Source of the DNA: Spongilla lacustris
Taxonomy: Eukaryota > Porifera > Demospongiae > Spongillida > Spongillidae
DNA length: 64,000 nt
Assembly: GCA_949361645.1 (NCBI GenBank)
Contig: OX442434.1
Coordinates: 4,466,788 to 4,530,787, forward strand
Direction of reading: 5' to 3'
The position numbers and the translations under genes were made by a program. Below the pieces are notes generated by a model. It was not told where the DNA came from. It was given only the letters and a program-made list of their open reading frames with translations, and ran no database searches. Below, piece after piece: positions 10,945 to 26,429 of the stretch (position 1 is the stretch's first letter; every line of letters begins with the position of its first letter).

Positions 10945-13900
10945 CTTTAACCGCCATTCAGGTGGAAGCACATATAATGTATAAAACGTTTCCCACCGTA
11001 GTATGCATAGCCACATTGACATACATGTACATGTAGTAGACGTACCTTCTTTAGTGCACAGTATGTTGCTAAGTTACCAACACAATTACTCGTATGGTAA
11101 TAAAGTAGTACACTAAGGTAGTTATGCATATTGCACATAAATATATTGTCATGCTATGCTGCTATGCTATGGTACGTCTTACAGAAACTTTTTATAGACT
11201 TACATTGTATGGAATGAATTTAGGTAATTAAAAAAATCTCTATTACATGTACATCCACACAACTATACATGTATATAAAAATAGTGTGCAGCCTTTTAAT
11301 GACAGGGTCACACAACAGTAGTTAGCAATCACATAGACTGAGCACTACACTAATCAAATATTTTTAGCTGTTCTCACTTTAGTGCATATTACCAAAGCCA
11401 CTACAGTGTATATGGTTAATGTTTGGTTGGCTTAATAAAGGGTTGCGAACTGGAACAGTACCTAGAAATTTAAGCAAGGTGTGGTTTAAAAATATGTTAC
11501 TTTAACAGCAATGTATGGCATTCCCCCCTCCCCAATGAAGCCATTCTATCACATTACCTTGAGTGTTCTTTTCTCTAACTGTGCATCGAATGCCTGTCTC
11601 AATGCAGCATCTTTAAGACAGTCTGTAAAGAACAAGGACAGCTTCTGCTGGAAGTCCAGTATAACATCAAACAGTGCTCGAAGGTCAGTTAGAATTTCCT
11701 GCAAAAAAGCAACTACATAAAGCATTTAATGTATTCATCTAAAAAATAAAAAACTAGCAACCTGGACTGTGTTTCATGATTTGAAAAACACTTTATAATT
11801 AATTCCCAACATCACAAACGTAATATGCACAACATCTCACAAACGTAATATGCACAACATACAACATGTACCTTGGAGTCAGCTGAAGTGTCCAGAAGGC
11901 ATTGAGCTGCAATCATCTCCAAGAACTCATGATGTGCAACAATAACTTGGTCCAAGTCCTCAGCCTCATGTACCTGCTTCTCTAGTGATGCCCAACAGCA
12001 CTCCATTACCTGTGAATTCCATGGTACACCAAAGTCACAAAGTTCAAAAAAAGCTGGTTGCCACACACCTCAAATGTGATATAGTACTGTAATTGCGAGG
12101 TAAAGTGAACCATGGTTGATGTCATAATCTGGCACCGGTGAAGAATAGATTGCAACCCTGATGGAGATGCAAACATCTACTGACATTAAAAGATGAAACT
12201 TGCAATGTGCACATGTACCATGCAGTAAATTATAAACCTAGTCTTTTGTCTCATCTAAGATCAAGAAATTCATTACACAAGATTCATTTAGTGCCTATAC
12301 AGTAACATGTGATTCAGCAATGTTACACTGCGTTGATTACAAAAAAGTGTGGTACATGTAAATTCAAGTTGCATGATGAAATGGACAGCATTCCTAAATG
12401 TATAAGCATTTGTGCACATTGCCAGCAGGCAGCTACTCTGTGATACTAATCTACATAGAGTTCTTTACTGGGTTGATGCAATATAATTATTATTCAGTGG
12501 CAAGTATTTCATAAACCATTAAGGTTATTACCTCAATAAATGGTGCAAGTCATTTTCATCATATATATGAGAAGTTGGAGCAAAATTGGAAGACGAGAGT
12601 AATAACACTGGTTCACAATAGATGGATTGACCCTACTACTAACATGTTATACTTCAATTAAATGAATCTCTGAATATAATTTTTTGGGGTTCAAATAAAA
12701 TGCCATGTTTAGCAATTCCTCCTCTGTTGGATGCTTTTTTTTTTGGCCTTAAAAATGTCAAGAAATAACTAGTGTACTATGAGATACATGTACATGTACA
12801 ACTAAGTGATTACATATTTTAATGCACCAATCTTCCAATCAAATATGCAGTTGGCAACAACAAGTTCCTATTACCTTTAGTTTTGTGCAGGGTTCTAAAA
12901 TTGCACATCATTTCTTTCCAAATATTTGCAACATAGTACTCGATCCGCTTGGCTCTCCAGAGAAAATTGAAAACTCTAAGATACTGCAACATTACTTCTT
13001 CATCAAACACCTATATTGAAAAATAAATAAATACATGTAAATAAAAATAAACTATACATATAATTTACTGTGTCCATCGGAGGGGTGGTAATTGCTAAAT
13101 AAGTAATTGGGACAGTGTCTAGCAAAATCGGGCTTGTGGGGTTATAGTTTTATCACTATAAAAATTGCATGTTGTACTAAAACAACACATCTTTGCGACG
13201 GTACTACCTTTTCCTTTCAAATTTTATACACTTGTTCCCACACCATTTCTCTGTGTGAAAATCGATTTTTGTGATCTACACCTTTTCCATGCCGTGGATA
13301 CAACAATCGTTAACCCCGCGGGTTAGAAATCCCCATTTCTCCACGTACGAGTGTTGAAAACGCGTCAAATTCGGGTTGCACACAGAGGAGTCCTGTAGCT
13401 ATTGATTTGTTCTGTTCGTTAGTTTCTGAATCATCCGTTACGGAGATACAGTTGAGCAAACTACAGGCACATTTTCCCGCTTGATTCGCGCCAATGATAT
13501 AATCACCGCCTTCCCATTCACTGAGCGGGACGTGATTTGCCAAAATCATTGGTGCGAATCAAGCGGGAAAATGTGCCCGTAGTTTGTTCAACTGTATCTC
13601 CGTAACGGATGATATAGAAATTAACGAACAGAACAAATCAATAGCTACAGGACTCCTCTATGTGCAACCCGAATTTGACGCGTTTTCAACACTCGTACGT
13701 GGAGAAATGAGGATTTCTAACCCGCGAGGTTAACAATTGTTGTATCCACGGCACGGAAAATGTGTAGATCACAAAAATCAACTTTCACACAGAGAAATGG
13801 TGTGGGAACAAGTGTACGAAATTTGAAAGGAAAACGTAGTACCGTCGCGAAGATGTCTTATTTAGTACAACGTGCAATTTTTATAGTGATAAAATTATAG

Positions 13901-15048
13901 CCCCACAAGCCCGATTTTGCTGGACACTGTCCCAATTTATGTTGAATTGGGTTGTGTCCACTTGGGTAGTTGTTCATTGACACATGTATATTGTGTAGCT
14001 GAAATTCAGTATATGATGTGAGGACTACTGTGACATAAACACCACACCTTCTGCAAAAAACATATTAGGTACATGTATATAAGACCCATGCATTGGCATT
14101 AACAAAATCTACATAGTACCTACATGTATATGCACATGGAGTAACAAAGAGGTGGGTTCGTGTTAGCAAATAGATGATATATATATACATCTAGGACAAA
14201 CTCACAGTTTCAATAGGTCCATCCACATGATAATGAAGACTGAACACATCCCAGCCTTTGTCTCCTTGAGACACCTCCAGGAGCTTCACATCCAGTCGGT
14301 TGAGGATGTCTTGATCTTCAAATTGAGCATTTGTGGCCCGTATGGCCGACTCAAGAACACCAGTCAAATTGTGTAAATACAGTGATGTTGCCGGCTTGCT
14401 AAGGTCGGGGCTGCATAACCAGAGCATGCAAATTGTCAAAACGCACTATCAAAAGGTACAGTGTAAATAGCAAATACTGAAAGCAAGACCTGTGCATGTG
14501 AGTGCAACAAGAATAGAAGTACAAATGTAACAGAAAAATTGCCAGTTGGAAGACATGCATACAAAATTGATGCATTGTGAGATACAATACAGCAGCATCC
14601 AAAATGCCCACTATACTTCTTACTCTAAAAGATCCATCAAATGTCTGATGAAATCACCTTGGCCTAGTAGCAGATAGCGCCGCAGAGCCTACAGTCACAA
14701 AGAAAAATACATGTGTAAATACTAATAAGCATTCAACCATTCAGGGAGAGCCATATATTGGGACCCCACCCCAATACTCCAATAAAAGATCTGAGGCACT
14801 ATTCTCTTCAAGACTACAAATTGACTTACACGTACATGTACATGTAAACACTACTACCATCACACAATACTTGACATGTAAGTGATAATAAATGCGTACT
14901 GTATGCTCACATGTATGTACCTTAAGATGCTTCACAAAGTTATACTTGTTGTGCAACACATGAAGCAGATGCTTGGAGGTTTCCTGATAAGCAACATCTA
15001 CCACTTTAACCAAAGCAGGTCCTGTCATTGAACTGAATGTTGCTTCGC
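10050..15048 (-). CDS. TUBGCP3: TUBGCP3 exons 14-21 (GRIP2, gamma-tubulin-binding)
   Basis: Exons are 14921-15048, 14624-14688, 14206-14410, 12875-13010, 12069-12157, 11872-12009, 11558-11698 and 10050-10169 (residues 491-831). Key segments are [75 protein letters not shown] and [20 protein letters not shown]. Exon 21 begins [18 protein letters not shown], the acidic tail region, and then loses similarity. GRIP2 binds gamma-tubulin. The intron between exons 16 and 17 carries the 833-bp palindrome at 13105-13937. Confidence 0.92.
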
Positions 15049-18000
15049 CTGTTAGAAGACATGCCACAAGGGAATTTTTAAAATATGGATTACACTTAAC
15101 ATACACCTCATAGTCAAGAACAGAACAATAATGTACATGTACATGTATCAGATACACAATGCTGTACATGTACTAATATACTAGTGGTCCAAACTTCATA
15201 CATGAAAGACATTACAGTACGGTGCAGGTTAATTACTGCTACTGATCCTATCATTACATCAGGAACAATAATAACACGTATTTAATGCAATACACCAAAA
15301 TACATGTGTATGATTCAAAATATCATACAATACAATTCCACAAATCATACTATTCAACAAATAGTTCTTCCTCAAGATTCCTACATGCTAAAAAAGTTAG
15401 CCTTGCCCATACTGCTAAGCAGTTACTATCTCAGTTCCACTCGACAATTTTAGGTAACACGCACTTATAATCTTGTACCTTGAGCTATAATCTACCCCCA
15501 TGTTGTTCTTCCAATTCACGCAACGGGCTCATTATTGTGATGAGTTAGCATACATGTATATACAATCTCAAACTTTCTTTTCATCTTAGCTCCTCATAGT
15601 TGGTGACATTAGAGTACTGACTCTTTTAAAAGAGCTGCATGCCTACTCCTGCATTAGGAACTTGCGTGGTCTTTAACAGATGAAAGACAAAGATTACATG
15701 ATCCTGTAATAAAAGCTGTGTTGTAGCTCGTTGAATCTAATGCATAAAGAGCATTTCAGTGCAGTTCCATTTAGACCTACTTTATCGTCAAAGACTCGGG
15801 CTTATAAAGCATTATGTTCTCAGCTTTCCACTTATCAACAGTTTTAACAGAAACAGAACGCTTAGCTGTTTCACGTGTCACTTCACCTTAACTAATCAGA
15901 TTGTTCTTCGAGACCAAAGGATCTTTTTTGAGCAGACAAATAGTGCTGAGTGTGCAAATAATTGAACAGTCACATGATTTTTAATTGATCGTTTTTTGAC
16001 CGATGACCAACCATTATCATTCCCGCTGTTACAAATACATGTGTATAATCATAGACAAACATGTACATGCAGTACTCATTAAACATTGTGGTTATTACAA
16101 ACCATCTGGTGCAAGTAGTGTAAAGCATTATATACATTAGCTAATCAGACACCTAAAGAAGCTCATATCTGGAAGAGCATGTGCATGCCATGTGGTACTC
16201 TGGGTATAAGAGGTACATGTAGTACTCGTGAACAATTGAAAGTAACTGTGGGGATTGAAGATACAACTGTACATGTACATGTATAGCCAGTCGCAAAGAT
16301 GAACATTTAGTTAAGCACAGATTGAGCAGTGTGATATGGGTTCTTTCTCCCCTAAACAAGGGTGTGCATACTACACTGTATATATACATGTACACGTACA
16401 TTGTAGGTAAGAGTAGCAATAAGTACTAACATGTAGTGGACACACCAACAATAAATATTTGAGCCTAACGTCGTTTGTCGATGGTTTAAATGAAGTGGAG
16501 CGGTCATGAATTAGAAAACAGTATTGTATTTGTGACAATACAAATTTCATGGATCACCATTTTTAGGTCCATCACAAAAATTTTGAAATCATGAAAATGG
16601 TATGGTATGCACTAATGTACATATTCCAAGGGCACAAGAATGATCAACTAGTGCTTACTCACCCTTTTCATTGACGTACCACTGTTTCATGGAAGCAACA
16701 CGAAGTTGAGTGTGGTCATGGCAACGTTGATGTAAAAAATTGATGGACTTGCCAATTATTAGGATCTAAAATGAACAAATATACAAATGCATGACAACAT
16801 CATGCAATAATATTGCATTACACATCATAAGGATAGTTAGGTGGTAAGGCACTGCGTACAAGTCCACTTAGCAAGGGATGCTTCTCCAGCCACATTATTA
16901 GTTATTATCATTTTGCTGGTCTGATATAAAAGCATAACACAAATTGGAACAACGCAAGTACCTTTAAAGTACAACCAATTGGTGTTAACACCTACATGTA
17001 TATACACTGTACATGTACATACGAAGATGTACATGTATATGTAGGATAGATAAAGAACATTCTCAGTGTTAAAAGCACAGAAAAAAGTGACTGAGTAACA
17101 AGCAATATAACATATCCAAACTATAGGGGTGAAGTCGTGCGCTACATGTAAATATTATCCCAGCAATCATCACAATGCACACGTTACCATCTACATATTG
17201 ATACATACATGTATGTGCTCTAAAACTACCTCTATATACATTTCCATCAGTGGAATTACATGGAAACTACGGAAACTATGCTACATGTATTTAAACATGA
17301 TGAAAGCCTGGGAGATGGTCTGAAGGGCTAGCATCAATTAGATGTGTGGTCCAGAGCACTAGCACCAACATTCCTCTTGTTGGGCAAAGCCTGGGCAAGG
17401 CATTATAAGACATGCATTGTGCCTCTTCACATGTCTCAGTAGTTAGGGACTGGCCACTACTGAGCAACCCAGAGCTACTGCATCTTGCAGCAGAACTGCC
17501 AGCCATGGCCCTACATCTCCAAAGTCATGCCAGGAGCTACAGCTGGGGACATGCAAAAGGTTACGTTTTGTTTCAATAACCACTTCGTATGCATTTGAAC
17601 GGAGTGTGTAAGCATAGTCAATGCGTGGCGCTTTAATCATATGTGCTAACAATCCTTGATCGAAATGACAAAATTAGTGCATGCGCGTTTGTACGTAATG
17701 CGTATGCATCAAGTTTACCCTGCATGTCGAAGGTCTAAAAGTTTAAAATAAATTGTTCATCCGGGTGCAATATGGAAGCAATGTACATGTATCATCTATC
17801 ATTTCCAACTATTGCAAAGCTTCTTCACAAAAACAGAACCTGCAGTGCACGCAAAAGTGTACACACATTTTTTTTTAAAGCGGGCATTCCAAAGCTTATT
17901 ATTCAATTGATTTCCGCTTGTGTCAGAGAATCATCACTCACGCCTGCTAGAGGCTATTAATAACATAGTCTGATGTAGCCATAGTGACAAACTCACACTT

Positions 18001-21000
18001 TTGCGAAGGACATACATGTATCGGTTCTGATTAGTTTCAAAGTTGTCAATGTTACCTTGTGTACGTTTGAGGAATGAAATTATGTTACGTGAACTTGCAC
18101 TAACATACCAGAGTTGAGTGTTTTAGTCCCAGAAACTACTACACCTGGAATGATGTGCCAGTCCTATAATCGCAGCTACAACAGCTTCCCTTTTGAGGTA
18201 GTTCTTTAACACAGCCCAATTGCACGTGTGATGTAACTTAATTGCATTCATAATGCAAGGTAATAATTATTTGAAACTAATCAGAACTGATTTGGTATAG
18301 CAATGTCTCTAGACCCTCCGCAAAGTGCGAGGGTGTGGCTACGTCAGACGAGTCTAAACACATAATATATAAATGTGCCACTTAACAAAACTGCACAAGC
18401 ACCTGTTAATGAACACCTAATCAATACCATCGTTTAATCGAGTGAAATGCGTAACATTTCCATTTGTGTACAAACAAAACGTAACCATATGCATGTCCCC
18501 AACTGTAAATTCTTTTGAAAAACCAATCTTGAACAGCAGTGGACAATACCCATCATTCCCCACTATCAGTAATGTACCTTCTGAGCCAGTTCCTTGGAGA
18601 CAAAGCTTGGTAACATTGGATGATGAAGAGAATATTTAGACTTCCAAAGTTTTTCCTGGGGCACAGTTGCATCAGTTGCAATAAAAAACTCCATAAAATG
18701 ATCAACCAGTTCTCCATCAAATATCCAGGAATTCAGCATTGTGTTGATGGGTTTGTAAACCTGGCTTAGGATGCTGTCAACCAATGTTTTCAGATAAGGG
18801 TCTCCATGCCGACTGTAGGCATAAAGAGCTGAAACTAGTGCTCCTCCTTTCAACCCTGTGAAATAAACAGTCAAAGCACATGTAAAACTGTAAATCTGTT
18901 CTGTTCATACATGCACTAAAATTCTACACAATTGTTGCACAAATTACAATATGATTACATGCATGTGTAAATATATGATTACCAATGGCATGCAGTGACA
19001 CTCACCCAATCAGATTGCAAATGTGCACCAACCTTACACATGAAACTAACTGCACAAATGATCAAACAATTGCTGTGTAGCCAATTCCAATACAAGCAAT
19101 ACATTTTGTAATACATGTACATATAAATTATCTACAATGTAATGTACATGTACTACACATTACTGAACATGCACATGTACTACTCACGTCTGCATCCATC
19201 AACAAGAACACCAAGGAACTTCAATCTATGAAGTGGATCATGTGTCCACACAATTAGCCTCTTGAGAGTGAGGGTACCACTTCCAGAGCAGTCCATTTGC
19301 TGAGCCTCAAGTACGGCCACCAATCGATAATATTCTGTGAGTTCTGAAGTCAATGCCGCTAGAAAGCTCTGTAATCAATAAGAACATGTGTACCCGGTAC
19401 AAACAAATGTGCATGTGTGTATATGAATGTGCTGATGAAAAGGAATGGATTGGCACTTATTCAAATGTGGCACTAAATAGATACATCTCCCCTTTGCATA
19501 TACATGTACAATACAGTGTACTTCCTATTACTACACACAATACTTTGCACACAAGATTGTACAACATGTGGTTCAGATAGATGCAGGAGACACTCCTGCG
19601 TAAACAGAGCAATATCCTCACAACTTCTGCAGGATGGTACCACACACACACAAACATTTAGCCTGGTCTTTGCAATGTTTCATCATCGGTTAGTCCAAAT
19701 CAGATAACCTCAAATGCACTTCATAATATCAGCATCGGTGGCTTTCCAGCCTCTGGACCAGGCATAAATGTTGGACAAACAAATTCACTCACATACATGT
19801 ACATTACATGCACATACATCTCAGAAAACACACAAGCACACATGCAGATACAAAAATACACGTCAATGCAAATACACCAATATTCACAATACGCAAACCA
19901 ACTCTGCAGAATAGGAACTCTGACTGTCATCATCACCACGACATTGTGAAAATACAAAATTTCCTAGTAAGTTCATTGTGCACATAAATTACATGTACTT
20001 GGCACAAATCCATACATGCCTTTACAATTTAAATGTACTGCTGATGCAAAAATATATATACAGACAAACCTGGCCAACCAGACCATATGCCTTGTCTCTC
20101 GACCTGGTGTCAATAAACTTCTGCACTTTGTTGTACAGCCATCCCAGCTCAGCTAATTTGTGGCATAGATCCTTTACCGAAGGTGAAACCAAGCACTGAA
20201 TATGTAAGAAAAAGTTACTCAAGTTACAACTATGAAATCCTTTACCACACAAAGCTTGAGGCAGTTACTAGAGAATGATATGAAGGTGAATCAAGTATTT
20301 TTACACAGGATGGCTTGTACACTAGATATTTCAATGACTGATTTGTATTCATTGAATTTGTACGTTTGTTATCTATGGAACAATCAGCCACATCATTAGG
20401 ATCTATATAAAGCCACATCATTAGGATCTATACAACGTGTTTGAATTTCATGGTCAACTTAAGTCACAAAAACAAAGTCACAAATCCTGGTAATATATGA
20501 TTAAATCCTAAATAGTGACTGACATCACTGTGATAAATAATACTGGTTGCAAGTACATACATACTTAATCATTAGATTCAAAATAAATCAAAAACCATAC
20601 TACTGATTACATTATATTCTTAGTTATAAGTCCAATTTTAAGTACAATAGTACAGGTGTACATGAATTTAACACGATCCTAAACTCCCTATCTGTACATA
20701 TACCTTCTCATCTATTCTGTATGCATCCTCCTTTTGATTGTAATGCATCCATTTGCCTTCAATACCCTGGAACACAAACAGAATATCCCGAAGTAAAGTG
20801 GCCTCAGACATTTCTTCAACTGAAGCAGGTGCTTTTGCATTTTGCTCCACTGAAGAAAAAGGTATAGATACAAGTATATAACCAAGGTATATTGTGTACA
20901 TACATGTATATGACTGAAGTTACAGCATTAACTACATGTATTCATTGAACTAAGAGTTAGAACACTACATATTGTTTTTCAAGATCATGTTGAAGTACCA

Positions 21001-21617
21001 TTTCTTTCCTGAAATGTTAAAAACAGTACAAAGAAGTGTTAAAGGTTGCCGAGATACAATGTATGCTTGTTTAAACACAAGCTTGCGAGGGGCGGGGGTT
21101 AATACGCAGTACTATACATTGTATGAACAGGGTCCATTGGTTTCATAATCACTCACGAATTTAATCAGACCCGACAGATGGCAATAAAAGGTGGTGTGGC
21201 CATTATTTGTCCATAAAGCTGCGGGTGCCGGATTGGTTCCCCCCTCCCTGGGTGTGATTAAAATGCGGAGGCCTACAGTGTAGCTAAATATTCAGCAGAA
21301 CTTTGTACCACGTAATGGTTAGGTCTTTCTCATCAATCAATAGAGGAATGGCTGTTGAATAAATTAGACTACCTGACGACCACCTGGTAGATGCATTGTT
21401 TCTATCAAAAGGCCAGCCATTTCCAATCCCCACGAAACATGAGTGTCCAGACAGAATACAGCAATTACAGTGTGTACAAGTGATGGCTTAGCACATAACA
21501 GTATATGAAGTTTAGGGCATTTACATACACTTATTACATGCAAAGGAACTAGCTGTCACCATCTTAATTCATGCATTACATTGTACATGTATGTGTTGAT
21601 AGAAGTACCAACAATGA

Positions 21618-21668
<51 letters not shown>

Positions 21669-22731
21669 TGTGTGTATGTCTGTCTGTGTGTCTGTGCACG
21701 CACACAGACTACAAACCTGTGTTGGAAGACTCTTGTTTAGCCTCAGGCTTATGATCCACAACTGCAGGTTGGGACTGGGAGGGCTGGTTAGCAGCGGACA
21801 GAACTATTGGGGTGGAGAAGGACTGCGGCATGGGAGTGTGTGACACCAGCGTTGAATTGCTAGACAAAAGCAAAAACAGCCCCATAAAAGCTCCGCAATG
21901 CATGAGTTACATGTAACCACAGAATGACAGTACATCACATGGGGGGAAAGTACACGCACATCTGCCCTACCTGTGTGCCTCTCTTGGTAATGTAGTGGAT
22001 GATATTTCCTTGCTGGACATGCTTGCAATCCCGCTTGAGCTCAATGTGGTCCTGGATGCTGCAACAACAAGCAGCAATATGACAATAAAAATTGAGACCA
22101 TGAAAATGCTGACGTGCACCACACCCTTTGAATTTTCCCTGTAGGGACACACACAAAAACATGAAAACAGTAGCATACCACATGTGTGTTGTACTTAAAA
22201 GAATTGGACAAATCTATTGCGCTTATGGTACTTCCTGTAACTTTACGGGACAAGCTAACATTGCACTGCTTTGAAATGTACGGCTAATTAGAACATATAA
22301 TTCTGTGACAGTGTACATTAGAAGATCAAAAACAAAAGAAACCATAAAACCTGTCTTGTTGCATAATGGTCAATATTATGAAATCTATTGGACTTTGTAT
22401 TATATAAAGTAAACTAAAGATGATATAGCACCCCAGCTTTTTCTAGTTACCATAATGGTTTCCATTAAGTTATTATTGCATCCATAAGCACATGTTTGGA
22501 TGCATTCCAGAACTGAACATACACCATTGATAACGCGAGGATAAGTTCATTGGTGAAATACTTGAGGGAGTGGAAAAAGGTGAAGTGGATAATCTCAAAA
22601 GGATCAATAACGCTCTTAAAGACTAAATGTATATCATGACCGCCATGGAAACTTGACAGCAGCAAAATGCTTCATAGACAGGCTTTACACATTAAATACC
22701 AAACAAATGGCAAGATGAGACTGTCACCATG

Positions 22732-22818
<87 letters not shown>

Positions 22819-25800
22819 AACACAAATAACTGACCAGACCAAGTGGAAGAAGACAGGCCTGGTATATTCAGGAACAGAGACTCCTGCATGGCAACATACA
22901 GATTCCTAAATTACTCTTTGCAACCCTCACACTCACATCTTGATACACGAATGTGTAAAGATTAGTTAACAGAAGAGTAAACAATAATACAAGCATATCT
23001 AAATGAGTAGATTATTGAACTCATTTTTACATAAGTTCAAAACCTGGATGCTCAATGATAATTTATACAATGTAATCAGCTACAGCATCACATAATGCAG
23101 TAAAGAACCTTTTGAGAGTGCTCAGCTTTTTTTTATACTGAAATCAGATGTACATGTATAACAAATCAATTCTTTTATTGTGTTGTCAATAACGATAGTA
23201 TTTTTTCAATAAAGGCGGTCACTACCCAATAATCTCTAAGGTCGACTGTTCTTTCGAAAATCAATCAGGCCACCAAATCAGCCCATTTTTGCCCCGCTGT
23301 AGGTCAAGCGCTTCCTCCTTCCACTGTAATCTGTGTGCTCTTGTTCTCCCTAACCAGGACTGAAAATCCACTTGACTGCATTAAACGTGCTAACGGTGCT
23401 CATTTAGAAGTGTACCAATGACAGTTAACTACACCATCCCTACATTAACAGTCCATTTCGTCTGCCCCACCAGCCTATTCTCAACAGCCCTCTCCACCAG
23501 CCTCTCCACAGGATAACCATCAGAATAAGCGACGAAGGCTTAACCCAGCAGCTGGTTTGAGTGAGAACATAGTTCCAAGAACCCAAAATAAAACCTTACT
23601 TTGATGCAGCATGTGCTATAGATGTGCACCATTACCTTAGGGCATGATGGCCTTGCATTGGAATGCACAGTTGAAACTCACGAGTAGTGGTTTCGGTGCT
23701 TGTGTACTATACATGTATACTAGGTATAATTGAGGTTGATGCTTTTATGGCATATAGTTTGCACTCCTAAGCAACATGAACTTGTTGAAAAACTGGCCAT
23801 TGCTATCCTGACTGAAGTATGAAGGAGATATAGAACAGAACACAAAGGAAGTTACGTAGGGGAGTTAGAGCAATCCTGCACGATGAGAGCTTTGAAGAGG
23901 AAAACCCTACCTTCCCTCGCATTGTACCTATAGCGCATTTTACTGCTTTTCATGTGGTCCATGGATGACCTCCTAGTCCTCTGGGAAGGAATACCAATAC
24001 ATGTACATACATGTAGCTTCCACCTCATATGATTTTCGCATAGCTAAATGGAGATTTACATGTACTTGCAGTTGTCCTGCAACATACCAGCAACTTGAAA
24101 AGTATGTGGATTTTGCGGTCATTCGGCTACTACAGGGTGTTTTAAAATTTCCCTGTCTATCATTTGGTGAGAGGCTACATGTAGACTATTCAGACTTCGA
24201 TAGAGATTCAAAGACAGCAGTTGGAATCAATGGGTTAGGCACTTCTAGAATGTTGCTGCAGCAAACAAAATGGGACATTGCCTCAAAATTCTGTGGTTGA
24301 AAGTGCAAGTGATCAGCCATGCACAGTTAACAGGCACAGCGACTTCAAAGCAGACACTTAAAGGATTACTTTGAGCCGGACAACAAGAATGAAGTATAAA
24401 TGGCTGAGAGTAAGGGATAGAGGAAGAAAGCTAAAAGCCTAGCAGCTGACCTACAGATAAAGCTTTTCCAGATTTGCAACCCAAGGCTTGAGATGGCCCC
24501 GACACAGTACATTAGTCAACTTAAAAATCCACAGGTGTCAAACAGAAGAAACCAAATATTTAATATTAGTGTAACCTGTAACCCTAACTCTAGAAATGGA
24601 GTTGTTCGTGGGATTTGTGAATTCCCAGATTGCTTAAGTGGACTTGCAGGCGGAGAACAATAAAAGCAAAGTACAAGTGACGACATACTGGATGTGGAGC
24701 AGAGAATGGAAAGGTTGGAAACCACCCATGTTAAACTTCAGGCCAACAGGTAAGCCATCCGCTAGCAAATCAAAGCTGTTTTATCTGCCTCTCAGGACCA
24801 TACCTAGACAGGTACCTTGTTATCATTGTGGACCTGCTAATCATTTTAAATGCCCATGGGCTGCTGGCCATTATGCTCAGGGGCTGCTGGCCATTATGCT
24901 CAGGGGCTGCTGGCCATTATGCTCAGGGGCTGCTGGCCATTATGCTCAGGGGCTGCTGGCCATTATGCTCAGGGGCTGCTGGCCATTATGCTCAGGGGCT
25001 GCTGGCCATTATGCTCAGGGGCTGCTGGCCATTATCAGAAAAGAGAAGCAGGAAAACTGAATGCCCTCGGCACCATGCAAGAGGGCAAGCAAGCAAAGGC
25101 TCACCATGCTGAACATATCTATTGGTAGACTAAAAGAATTGCAAATTATTCAAAGCTGAAAGTTATTCACATCGAAATACAATCTAATGTCATTTAACAC
25201 AACCTCCTCAAACAGGTAAATTATCCTAGAAGCATGCACACATGCACACATACCAGCACAAACACACACACACACCACAGCACACACATACCAACACACA
25301 CCAGCACACACACATATCAGCACACAGATACCAGTACACATGCATACAAACCTGTACATCATGTTGTACACAGCAGACACATGCACACAAGTACATGTAC
25401 ATAGCAGATACATATGATCATACCATACAAAATGCATGTGCAAACATGTATCAGTGATCTGGATAACAGCCGGACATCGGACATTTTCCAACCAATTTAG
25501 TCAATTGACGGGTACATATGCGCATGCACAGACAAGATGTCTTGAGGCGGGTACGACACAGTTGATGGTAGTCCTCGCGGTCTTACTATACAAACTGTTA
25601 AAAAGTGGGTAACAGATCAGAACATGAAATAGAGTCGGACGACGATGGTTTGGCTTACCTATGATCCGTAGCTTGCTTTAAAATGCAAAGTGTGCATACA
25701 GTTTGAAGACCAGCTATTAAGCACTAGAAAGTTCAACCGTGCTTTTATTAGTGGGTCAACAAATTTCCACGTATCAACTATCAAGGAACATGCTTCGACA

Positions 25801-26273
25801 GCTATGCACCAACGAGCCATGCTGCTTTATCGAAAGATTCAGTCGGCATCAGTCACTGACTATTCTCCCATTGCTAGAGCTCTATGTACGCTCGACGCAA
25901 GAGGTGACACGCAAGTATGCTATTTGTAAAGAAGGGTTGGCATTATGTAAGATGGCTCCATTGTGTGAATTGGAAGAGAGGCATGGTGTAGATTTGGGTT
26001 CTGGATACAAAAACTTCAATGCCTGCTCTGAGTTTGTGAGTTACATGCAATGGCTCAAAGGGAGCAGCTTGTTGCAGCATTAGCAAAAGCTAAGTTTTTC
26101 AGCATTCAAGCTGATGGCACCACAGATTCTGCCAACACGAATGTTAAACCTTTATTGCTTGATTCTAATAGTAGTTAAACTGTATGTCTGGTCAAACTTT
26201 ATCAATGTCTGATCAAATTTGTCAAGTATTGACTATATATCTGGTCAAACCTTATCCAGATCACTGATGTATT

Positions 26274-26311
<38 letters not shown>

Positions 26312-26397
26312 ACACACACACACACACACACAACACACACACACACACACAACACACACACACACACACAACACACACACACACACACAACACACAC

Positions 26398-26429
<32 letters not shown>

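Noticed and set aside
16153..16419. 88-codon minus frame between TUBGCP3 exons 13 and 14
   Set aside because: It lies in an intron; exons 13 and 14 join in phase without it, and it contains translated TACATGTA repeats.
24861..25035. CRISPR-like array
   Set aside because: Units are contiguous without unique spacers, and the surrounding genes are animal genes; it is a minisatellite.
24828..25128. Three overlapping plus frames of 92-140 codons as possible genes
   Set aside because: Their openness is explained by the 23-bp repeat with no stop in any plus frame; no start context or domain supports translation.
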